From Gemmata massiliana (GTDB taxonomy: Bacteria > Planctomycetota > Planctomycetia > Gemmatales > Gemmataceae), in the NCBI GenBank assembly GCA_000531095.1, contig HG799462.1, positions 102,261-166,260 of the forward strand: a stretch of 64,000 nucleotides of DNA. Direction: 5' to 3'. Below the pieces are notes generated by a model. That model searched no databases. It had not been told where the DNA came from and saw only the letters and a list, made by a program, of their open reading frames with translations. This document shows positions 37,295 through 44,785 of the stretch, in pieces. Every line of letters begins with the position of its first letter. Position 1 is the first letter of the stretch. The position numbers and the translations under genes are program-made.

Positions 37295-37525
37295 CTACGG
37301 GACTGCTTCCAGAATTTCGACCTCGGGTACCTTTTTGCGCAGCTCGTCTTCGAGTGAGGTGAGCACCGTCATGATGGTGGCCGGGCACCCGGCACACACG
37401 CCGGACAGCCGCACCGACGCGATGCCGCCCTCCACCTCCAGCACTTCGATACCGGCGCCGTCAAGCAGGAGCGCCGGGGCGATTTCGACTTTCAGTGCGT
37501 GTTCGACGCGCTCTTTCAGGCTCAT
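37295..37525 (-). CDS. NifU C-terminal-domain-like Fe-S scaffold protein
   Basis: The 76-residue protein carries GVCAGCPATIMTVLTSLEDE, the CxxC motif of the NifU C-terminal domain, with the preceding VRLSG strand. Two molecules would coordinate a 4Fe-4S cluster for transfer to target proteins. Its start overlaps the stop of ribF by four bases (ATGA), so both are co-translated. Confidence 0.9.
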   Translation of the reverse strand: MSLKERVEHALKVEIAPALLLDGAGIEVLEVEGGIASVRLSGVCAGCPATIMTVLTSLEDELRKKVPEVEILEAVP

Positions 37526-38472
37526 GACTCGGCCCTCACCTTCTCCGCGCTCAATACGTCTTGAGCGCGCGTGATATCTCGCTTCAACTGCTCGGTCAGT
37601 TCACCCACGCTCTTAAATGGTTTCGTCTCGCGGAGGCGCGAGACGAACTCGACGCTCATCTCTCGGCCGTACAGATCGCCGGTGAAGCCGATGAGGTGAA
37701 CCTCGATCTTGCGTGCGTCTTCGCCGAATGTCGGGTTGGGACCGATGTTTGCGGCGGCCGGGTGGGTGACACCGTCCACGGTCGCGCGAACAGCGAACAC
37801 ACCATTCCCCGGCAGAACCGTGCGCACGTTATCGAGGTTCGCGGTCGGAAACCCAATGGTACGCCCGCGTTGCGCGCCGGTTACGACCGTCCCCACAATA
37901 CGGTAAGGACGGTTCAGCAGTTCCACCGCACGCGACACGTCTCCGCTCACGAGTGCGGCACGAACGCGGCTGCTGGAAACCGGCTCCCCTCCGATCGAAT
38001 ACTGCGGGATCGCGGTGAATTCCAGCCCCGCGTCGGCACACATCGTTCGGAGCGTCTCGTTTGTGCCTGCGCGCCCGCGTCCGAAGCGGAAGTCGTACCC
38101 TTCAACGAGCGCCTTCGCACCGAGTTGCCGAACGATAACGTCCTCAAAGAAGGCTTCGGGACTCAGTGCGAGGAGCGCGGGGCTGGTGCGCAATACGACG
38201 ACGTGATCGGCCCCGATCGCGTGCAGAAGGTCCGCGCGCTGGGGGATGGTTGTGAGTGGCGGGCGTTCCGACCCGGGGTGCAACACTTGATGCGGAGGTG
38301 GGTCGAACGTGACGACGACCACCGGCCCTCGAACACTCTCCACGTGCCGTCGAGCCTCAGCAACGAGAGCCTGATGCCCACGGTGGACGCCGTCGAAATT
38401 GCCAACGGTAACGGCCCCACCCGTAAATTCCCGCGGCGCGTAGTCGGACCAGTCGAAGTAAACCGTCGCCAT
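37522..38472 (-). CDS. ribF: Bifunctional riboflavin kinase/FMN adenylyltransferase
   Basis: The 316-residue protein has the adenylyltransferase half with VTVGNFDGVHRGHQALV (HxGH nucleotide site), FRFGRGRAGT and the SSSRVR motif. The riboflavin-kinase half has GTVVTGAQRGRTIGFPTANL, NIGPNPTFGE and the E in IEVHLIGFTGDLYG. It converts riboflavin to FMN and then FAD. Length is normal for the family. It sits upstream of and coupled to the NifU-like gene. Confidence 0.95.
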   Translation of the reverse strand: MATVYFDWSDYAPREFTGGAVTVGNFDGVHRGHQALVAEARRHVESVRGPVVVVTFDPPPHQVLHPGSERPPLTTIPQRADLLHAIGADHVVVLRTSPALLALSPEAFFEDVIVRQLGAKALVEGYDFRFGRGRAGTNETLRTMCADAGLEFTAIPQYSIGGEPVSSSRVRAALVSGDVSRAVELLNRPYRIVGTVVTGAQRGRTIGFPTANLDNVRTVLPGNGVFAVRATVDGVTHPAAANIGPNPTFGEDARKIEVHLIGFTGDLYGREMSVEFVSRLRETKPFKSVGELTEQLKRDITRAQDVLSAEKVRAES

Positions 38473-38541
38473 ACCCGCATTTTAGTCCGGCGCCGGCCGA
38501 ACGGTGCGAGAACCTCACCCCAGAACTCTAAATTGGCAAGA

Positions 38542-38581
38542 AAGCCCGTTCGCCCGCAAACAGAAGCGGGCGAACGGGCTT
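38542..38581. terminator. Strong hairpin between ribF and the DUF4139 gene
   Basis: A perfect 16-bp stem (aagcccgttcgcccgc and complement) around an eight-base loop lies in the 140-bp gap. On the minus strand it falls 30 bp after the DUF4139 stop and is followed by ttctt. It ends that transcript before ribF starts. Confidence 0.8.
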
Positions 38582-38610
38582 GGCCTCACCGGACACTGAC
38601 AGCGATCATC

Positions 38611-40938
38611 TCAGTCGGAGATGTTGGCGAGGAAGTCCTCGTACTTCTTGCGGGCGCCGAACTCGTCGGCGACGAGGCCCTTCTGTTTGGCCGTGAGTGC
38701 GTCGATCTCCTTCTCTTGGTCCGAGAGTTTTTTCAGATACGTCGCGTACACCTCGGACTCTTTCGGCGTTTCGCGCAGGTTCTTGCGAATCCGGTCCTGG
38801 TCCACCGTGAACCGTTGCAGGTCGCCGTTCACTTGGTTCAACTCGCGCGCGGTGTGGTCCCATGCGCCCTTGAGTTTGAGCGCCTCGTTGAGCTTGTTCT
38901 TGAGGCCCGCGCTGATCTCGTTGAGCGACACGAAGTACCGGATCTGGTCCTCGCCCCCGTTGGTGAGAGTGAACGCACTCACACCGTCGCGCTCCTCCTT
39001 GACTGTGAACGACTTTGTGTCCTCAGCCTTGATCGAGAGTTGAAACCGGAACGCCTCGGGCGTGTCCTCGGCCGGTTTGTCCGTGTCCACCAGTTTGAAC
39101 TGCTGGTTCGTCCGGTTCGAGTGCTCGATGAGCAATGTGCGGTCTGTCTGGGAGCGGTTCACCGCCTTGTACGTTGTCTCCTCGGTCACCTTCGTCGTGG
39201 TTGTCACGATACCCTTCACGGCCTTGATGCTGGTGATCTTCTGCTGGCCCGCGCCAGCCTTGGGGTCGACCTCGGTGCCCAGATCAATCGCGTAGGAGAG
39301 CAGGCGCTCTTCGTTGGGCTGGACGTCCAGAACGCGCGTGTCCCCGGCGTAGGTACTGCCCTCGAAAACGGTGATCGGCCCTTGATTCAGGTGCGCCCCA
39401 CTGGTGTTCTTGAGGCGCAAGCCCAGCAGCGGGTGTTTGGCCTGGACGGATGCGTTGTAGATCGAGACGCGCGTCCCCTCGATGTTCTTCCCGACAATGG
39501 GGAGCAGGGCCGATTTCTGGCGCGGGAGCGTGACCGGGTGGTCGATCGTGTACTGGAAGAAATCGCCCAGCGCGCCCGCGGTCGCCGCGTTCATAACCGT
39601 GCTTGCGTCGATACGGTCGACGTACCCGTGTGTCCGGTCCAGCGCCGCAAAATAGTTGTTGACCATTGGGCGATATTGATCGGGCAAGGTGCGATTGAAG
39701 TCGCGAACAATCGCGGCCCGCTGCCCGGCGTTCAATTCTCCCCATTGACCGGCAAATCGTCGGAGTGATTCATCGACCACCTTACCTGATCCCGAACCAC
39801 CCATGATTTTCGAGTCCTCGAGAGCGTTAACGCCTGTTCGTCGCCCCCCGTAGGTGATCGGATCATCGGTGGTGACAAGGGGCTCCATTTTTTCTGCTTC
39901 GTTCATGCCCCTAAGAAAAAGCCGTTCTCGGTCCTGCTTCGCTTGCTCCCCTGTCTTGGCGCGTCCGCTCATGTCGCCGCGGTAGGTGACGGGTCGGAGC
40001 GAGGCGAAGAGTTCGGGCTCGACGGTGGGTCGGTTGATGTAGAGCGGGTTGTACAGGTCCATCTTGAAGCTGATCGGGCGCCCGCTCACGAGAGCCATCT
40101 TGACCGTGGACCAGTCCTCATCCGTCGGGTTCTCGACCATCGCCCAGCCCTGCAAATACGGCTTCTCTTGCTCCTTCAGGAGCAGCCGGTAGCTGGTCTT
40201 CCAGATGGGTGCGTCGACGACGTACCCGACCTGGACCTTGCGTTTTCCCTCGCCCGCGAAGTGCAACTGAACCGCCTTCTTCTGGCTGTCGTGCGACAGC
40301 GCCAGCACCTCCAGCGCGCGCCGGAACTCGCTCTCGATGACCGGGTTCGAGAACCGGAGGGACTGGATGTCGCTCATCTTGATGGCGCGCATGCCCTCCG
40401 CGCACCACATGTTGAGCACCTCCGCGTCCGTGGTTTGGGTGCCCGCAGGGATTTTCTGCTTCTCGACCCCGACGATGGTTCCGGTGAGCTTACCCGGCTG
40501 ATTGGCCGCAGTCGCGCTGACAGCAACTTCGATGCGCTCCCCGCGCAGTTGGGCCACGATGCCCGCGAACGTGGGATTGTTGTTCAGGTTGATCGCGAAC
40601 GAGCTGAGGGTGCGCGCGATGGGCTCGCGGGAGTCGTAGCTCACGGCACTGATGCGCCCCTGGCCGAAGTCTTCGAGAACCATGCTCTTGAGCAGGTCGT
40701 TCACGTCGCTCTCGGGGAACGTGAGGTCGACGCGCGCGTCTCCGTCCACCTCACCAGAGCGCGAGAAGTACCCGACCCCGCTGTTGAACAGGACGACCCG
40801 CGTGACGGGCAGTGTCGTCGCGGGCTTGAGGTCTTGTTTCGCGTCTCCCGCGGCGCTCAGGAGCCGGTCCGCACCCACGCCCGCACCGAGTCCCAGGGCG
40901 CCCGCGACCGGAGCTACCAGTAGCCACTTGCTCGCCAT
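38611..40938 (-). CDS. DUF4139 domain protein with N-terminal signal sequence
   Basis: The 775-residue product begins MASKWLLVAPVAGALGLGAG, an export signal. A beta-rich N-terminal region (TRVVLFNSGVGYFSRSGEVD, SAVSYDSREPIARTLSSFAI) leads into the DUF4139 domain (VGYVVDAPIWKTSYRLLLKE, LQGWAMVENPTDEDWSTVKM). It ends in long coiled-coil helices with WDHTARELNQVNGDLQRFTV and YLKKLSDQEKEIDALTAKQK. The DUF4139 core is a predicted membrane- or envelope-associated beta-rich fold of unknown role in bacteria. No neighbours suggest a pathway. Confidence 0.85.
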   Translation of the reverse strand: MASKWLLVAPVAGALGLGAGVGADRLLSAAGDAKQDLKPATTLPVTRVVLFNSGVGYFSRSGEVDGDARVDLTFPESDVNDLLKSMVLEDFGQGRISAVSYDSREPIARTLSSFAINLNNNPTFAGIVAQLRGERIEVAVSATAANQPGKLTGTIVGVEKQKIPAGTQTTDAEVLNMWCAEGMRAIKMSDIQSLRFSNPVIESEFRRALEVLALSHDSQKKAVQLHFAGEGKRKVQVGYVVDAPIWKTSYRLLLKEQEKPYLQGWAMVENPTDEDWSTVKMALVSGRPISFKMDLYNPLYINRPTVEPELFASLRPVTYRGDMSGRAKTGEQAKQDRERLFLRGMNEAEKMEPLVTTDDPITYGGRRTGVNALEDSKIMGGSGSGKVVDESLRRFAGQWGELNAGQRAAIVRDFNRTLPDQYRPMVNNYFAALDRTHGYVDRIDASTVMNAATAGALGDFFQYTIDHPVTLPRQKSALLPIVGKNIEGTRVSIYNASVQAKHPLLGLRLKNTSGAHLNQGPITVFEGSTYAGDTRVLDVQPNEERLLSYAIDLGTEVDPKAGAGQQKITSIKAVKGIVTTTTKVTEETTYKAVNRSQTDRTLLIEHSNRTNQQFKLVDTDKPAEDTPEAFRFQLSIKAEDTKSFTVKEERDGVSAFTLTNGGEDQIRYFVSLNEISAGLKNKLNEALKLKGAWDHTARELNQVNGDLQRFTVDQDRIRKNLRETPKESEVYATYLKKLSDQEKEIDALTAKQKGLVADEFGARKKYEDFLANISD

Positions 40939-41087
40939 GTTCTGCCCCCATTTGAGTGCCCCCGACGGAGCAAGAAAGAACGAAACGCTCACGACACGCG
41001 GCGATCATACTCGACGCGCGTGCCGGGGAAACAGACTGATGTGGAGACATGTGACAAAGCGGCCGATCGACGTGGCTGCCCGGCACT

Positions 41088-41921
41088 TCAGATCAGACGC
41101 CACTCGGCGGTTTTAGGGGATTCGGGTGGTTGCTCGTCGCCGTCGCGAAGTGTGTGAACGTCGTCCAGGTGCCACAACCGAAAACCGCCCCGAAACGCAG
41201 TCAGGTTGTTGCTCAAACGCGACCCCGGTGGCTGAACTTTGATTTGTTTCGCGTTCCCACCGCCGATCACCACGTAATCCGCGAGCATTGCCGCCATGAG
41301 TGCGGGTACTGCCCACGCCACAGCTCTACGCCAGCGTTTCTTACCGAGCTGCTTCATTCCGCGGCGCCCGAGTACGTCGCCGAGCGTGCGCCCGCCCGGT
41401 TCCGGGATGTTGCCCAATTCCAACGGTACGATCACGTTCCCAGCGATTAGTGTCGAGCCGAGTCCCGTACCCAGGCCCAAGAACAGCATCCGGCCGCCGT
41501 CGTAGCTGCCGAGTGCCTGCATCGCGGCATCATTGATGATTCGCACCGGGCGCTCGAACGCGGCCGCATAGTTGAACCCGACCCAACCGGGACCGAGGTT
41601 GCCCGGTTCCTGACGCGGGCCATGTTCCCCCACTTGGCCGGGGTACCCGATCGATACCGCGTCGAACTTCCAGTCGTGCGCGAGTTCGCGAACGATCTCG
41701 ACCATCTGTTGTGGGGTGAAACCGGGGCCGGACGGGTGCCGGCGCGGTTCCGTTTGCCCTGATACAAGCACCTTCAGGTTCGTGCCGCCAATGTCCACCA
41801 CGAGAATGGATCGTGGCTTCGGCGGCTCGGATTCCGCAGGAGCCGACTTGGGAGGAGTGCCGCTTTTTCGCGCCTTCGTTGCTTTGGAGGTGCTCTTTGC
41901 GGGTCGCTTGGGCGTGGCCAT
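41088..41921 (-). CDS. ROK-family polyphosphate-glucokinase-like protein
   Basis: The 277-residue protein has a basic Lys/Ser-rich N-terminal tail of about 37 residues. It then shows the ROK pattern VVDIGGTNLKVLVSG, YPGQVGEHGPRQEPGNLGPG, INDAAMQALGSYDGGRMLFL and GLGTGLGSTLIAGN. This arrangement is close to polyphosphate/ATP glucokinases of the PPGK type, which phosphorylate glucose. The C-terminal region (RRAVAWAVPALMAAMLADYV, IGGGNAKQI) agrees with that group. It starts eight bases after the end of the HAD-ATPase gene, so the two are an operon. Confidence 0.85.
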   Translation of the reverse strand: MATPKRPAKSTSKATKARKSGTPPKSAPAESEPPKPRSILVVDIGGTNLKVLVSGQTEPRRHPSGPGFTPQQMVEIVRELAHDWKFDAVSIGYPGQVGEHGPRQEPGNLGPGWVGFNYAAAFERPVRIINDAAMQALGSYDGGRMLFLGLGTGLGSTLIAGNVIVPLELGNIPEPGGRTLGDVLGRRGMKQLGKKRWRRAVAWAVPALMAAMLADYVVIGGGNAKQIKVQPPGSRLSNNLTAFRGGFRLWHLDDVHTLRDGDEQPPESPKTAEWRLI

Positions 41922-41928
41922 TAGATCC

Positions 41929-43668
41929 TCAATCGATCTTGCCGGTCGGGGCATCGCTCGGCAGCGTGTAACGCGCTTCGATCGCGGCACGAACCGCGGC
42001 GCGAGTGTCTTTCGGAGCGGCCGCAGAGTCTGCTTCGATCTCGGCCAACTCGTCGGCGAGCTGATTGTCCTTGATCTGGTCGCGAATCCACTTCGAGTAG
42101 TCGCCGCTCTTGCGGTGGAAGTCCCAGGTTTCGTCGTCCACCCCGTCGGCCAGTTGCACGAACAAGAACAGGTTCGACGCCTTCAGGTTCAGCTTCCCTT
42201 CCGACCCACGGAAGTAGAAGCTCCGTTCCGGGCCAACATTCCCCTCGGCGTACTTGCGCGAGTGCCGCTTGCGCTCGGTGCGCGGTGGCTTCGTGTGGAC
42301 GATGACCGCGTTCTTTTCCCCGCGGCGCCACACCATCGCGTCACCAGTCGGCAACTTGTCCCCCTCAACCGCGGGGCATTTGGGTTTGTTTTCGCTAGTC
42401 GCTTTGCAGAACGTTTCGATTGTTTTCTCTGGGTGCCCGCCGATCACGAGCAGCGTACCAACGTACTGGAGCGCGGCCGGTTCCATCGCGCTCGCGTGAA
42501 CGGTGATGTACAGCGTTCCGCGGTCTGGTAACTGTGCTGCGAGGTTTTCTGCATTTGGCCCCGTGGGGAGCATGTGGTGCGCTTCGTCCACAACGAGCCA
42601 GTGCGGGCGCCCGGTGCGGGCCTTCTCTTCGAGTACACGCGGCAAGAGTTGTGCGAAGAACGCGGGCCGGTCCGCGAGCGGGACGCCGAGTAGGTTCACC
42701 ACGATCGACCGCTTCGTGTCTTTTAGAGCATCACCCACGTCTTCGGGTCGCGGGGCGTGCTGGTGGCTCCCGAGAACGGTGGCGAATTCAAGGTTGGTGT
42801 AGTCCCCCTCTGGGTCCACCACGAGAATCTGGTAACCCGCGTCAGCGATATGCTCCATGAGCGCGGTCGTGAGGGTCGATTTCCCGCTCCCCGAGGTACC
42901 GCACACCAGTAGGCCGGCGCCGGCCGGGTCGACCGTTTCTTCCTGCTTGTCTTCGGTTTCACCCACAGGAACACGGTGTCGGGCGAGCGTTTTCAGATCG
43001 GAAAGGTCGTCTGCAATCATCCTGTCGATGAGTTGCGTTACCCCCGCGCCGCGTTTCCCCGGCATCACGATGTCGGCCGTGTCTTTCACCGCGGGGAGCG
43101 CGTTCGCGACCGCGGCGGAACACTCGCACACTTTGAGGAATGCGTGGTCGTTTTCGGCATCTCCGACGCCGACTGCGTTGTGCGGCGACAATCCCAGGTC
43201 CGTGAGTGCCGCGGCGAGACCCGTGGCCTTGTTCACGCCCGACGGCAGCACCATCACGGCGCCCTTGTTGAAGATCACCTGTAACTCAAGGCCCATGTCG
43301 CGAATAGTGTCGAGCACAGTATTTTCGTGCGGCTCGAACGTGGCGACGATGACATGCCCGGTAGAAACCGGCGTAACCCCGCGCGTGCGGAGGGTTTCCG
43401 CGAACGCGGGCGGCGGGGGCTCGACGAGGACGCGGACCTCTTTGGTAGCCGGGATATAGACGACTGCGCCGTTCTCGACGACGGCGCTATCGAACAGATC
43501 GAGGCGCGGGAAGATCGCGAGCAGATCGGGTAACTCGCGGCCGGTCACCATCACGAGTTTGCGCCCAGACTTCTTCAGGCGCTCAAGGGCCGCGAGCGTA
43601 TCGTCGTCCACGACACCGTCGTGGGCAATGGTGCCGTCGTAATCGGTAGCGAGGGCGTGGAACCGCAT
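41929..43668 (-). CDS. HAD-IIB phosphatase fused to a HerA/DUF87-type ATPase
   Basis: Residues 1-225 are a HAD-IIB sugar-phosphatase-like domain: DYDGT at 9-13, VTGRE and GDAENDHAFL near 169-178. Residues 245-500 form a P-loop ATPase with LLVCGTSGSGKSTL (Walker A 257-265), DPEGDYTNLE and LVVDEAHHMLP. This is the HerA/FtsK-type pattern of helicase or translocase ATPases. A C-terminal tail ends RYTLPSDAPTGKID. Fusion of a phosphatase with a DNA- or protein-pumping ATPase is unusual and I cannot assign a reaction. The downstream glucokinase-like gene suggests sugar-phosphate metabolism. Confidence 0.8.
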   Translation of the reverse strand: MRFHALATDYDGTIAHDGVVDDDTLAALERLKKSGRKLVMVTGRELPDLLAIFPRLDLFDSAVVENGAVVYIPATKEVRVLVEPPPPAFAETLRTRGVTPVSTGHVIVATFEPHENTVLDTIRDMGLELQVIFNKGAVMVLPSGVNKATGLAAALTDLGLSPHNAVGVGDAENDHAFLKVCECSAAVANALPAVKDTADIVMPGKRGAGVTQLIDRMIADDLSDLKTLARHRVPVGETEDKQEETVDPAGAGLLVCGTSGSGKSTLTTALMEHIADAGYQILVVDPEGDYTNLEFATVLGSHQHAPRPEDVGDALKDTKRSIVVNLLGVPLADRPAFFAQLLPRVLEEKARTGRPHWLVVDEAHHMLPTGPNAENLAAQLPDRGTLYITVHASAMEPAALQYVGTLLVIGGHPEKTIETFCKATSENKPKCPAVEGDKLPTGDAMVWRRGEKNAVIVHTKPPRTERKRHSRKYAEGNVGPERSFYFRGSEGKLNLKASNLFLFVQLADGVDDETWDFHRKSGDYSKWIRDQIKDNQLADELAEIEADSAAAPKDTRAAVRAAIEARYTLPSDAPTGKID

Positions 43669-43725
43669 GAAGCACTCCGCGAGAAGTGGGCGTGGAAATT
43701 CTACGCCCCCACCCCGAAGGTCGCG

Positions 43726-44640
43726 TTACTTCTTGTTGCCGGTTTCCGTTGGCGGCTTCGGTTGGTCGAGTAATCCGCGTGCTTTCAGCCAGTCGCCGGC
43801 CCGATCGGGCCAGGTCGAGCATGGGTGCGAAGTTTTCTTCATGCCGTATCCGTGCCCGCCGCTCGCGTAGAGGTGCAATTCCGAGGGCACCTTGTTTTTC
43901 GTCAGTGCCGTGTAAAGTGCGACACTGCCCTCGCTTGTGACCGGGTCATCGGACGAGTGCGCGAAGAACATCGGCGGCAAGTCCGGCTTCACCTCGTATT
44001 CCGGCTTCAGTTTGCCCTGTTTATCGGTGAGGTACGCTGGATAGACGAGGATCGCGAAGTTCGGTTCGTGACTGAAGACCTCGTCCGCCTTGTCGACCGC
44101 GTCGTACATTCGCTTCTTTGTGAGTGCGGTGCAAGCTGTCAGGTGCCCACCCGCAGAGAACCCGAGCATCCCGACGCGCGTGGGGTCGATGCCGAGTTCT
44201 TTTTGCCGGCTGCGAACCAAGCTGATTGCCCGTTGCGCGTCCTGCACCATCGCGAGGTTTTCGGGCGTTTGCGCGTCGCGCTTCGGCACGCGGTACTTCA
44301 ACAACACAGCGGTGACGCCGAGCTTGTTCAACCACGCGCAGACGTCCGAGCCCTCGTGCTCGATCGCCAGAATGCTGTAGCCCCCGCCGGGCGCAACAAC
44401 GACCACAGTGCCGGTGTTTTTGTCTTTGGGAGGGGAGTAAATGGTGATGGTCGGCTCGCTCACATTGCCGAGCCGCTTCACATCGTTCGGTCCCTTTTGC
44501 TCCAGAAACTTCTCCGCGCCGATGTCTTTGGTTTCTCCTGGCGCTTTTCCGGGCCAGAGCTTCACCACGGCTGGTTCCTCTCCGCGCGCGGGGAGCGCGA
44601 GGGCAAGTGCGAATACGAGTGCGAACCAAACACGCGACAT
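43726..44640 (-). CDS. Secreted alpha/beta-hydrolase esterase
   Basis: AGGAGG precedes the ATG 44638-44640 and a signal peptide follows (MSRVWFALVFALALALPARG). The 304-residue protein has the oxyanion loop APGGGYSILAIEHEG, the nucleophile in LGFSAGGHL (Ser162), an Asp in SSDDPVTSEG and the His in GGHGYGM. This is the pattern of acetyl-xylan-esterase-like or lipase-like carbohydrate esterases. It is divergent from the DUF1549/DUF1553-DUF1080-DUF1501 operon, which fits a role in polysaccharide use, though this is an inference. Confidence 0.88.
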   Translation of the reverse strand: MSRVWFALVFALALALPARGEEPAVVKLWPGKAPGETKDIGAEKFLEQKGPNDVKRLGNVSEPTITIYSPPKDKNTGTVVVVAPGGGYSILAIEHEGSDVCAWLNKLGVTAVLLKYRVPKRDAQTPENLAMVQDAQRAISLVRSRQKELGIDPTRVGMLGFSAGGHLTACTALTKKRMYDAVDKADEVFSHEPNFAILVYPAYLTDKQGKLKPEYEVKPDLPPMFFAHSSDDPVTSEGSVALYTALTKNKVPSELHLYASGGHGYGMKKTSHPCSTWPDRAGDWLKARGLLDQPKPPTETGNKK

Positions 44641-44785
44641 ATGGCTGCCTCCTTTGGTGAATCTGTAACGCAGTAATTTCCGAGGTGAATCGGAGCGCGG
44701 GTGTGCGGTACAATTTGCCTCGTAGCGCCCCGGGCGCTGCGCCGCCATTGTGCTCTCCCGCGCTCGCCACGACAATGAGCATTCC

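Noticed and set aside
44750..44785. Longer start of the DUF1549/DUF1553 gene at 44750
   Set aside because: The extra twelve residues precede a clear signal peptide, which begins at the ATG at 44786.
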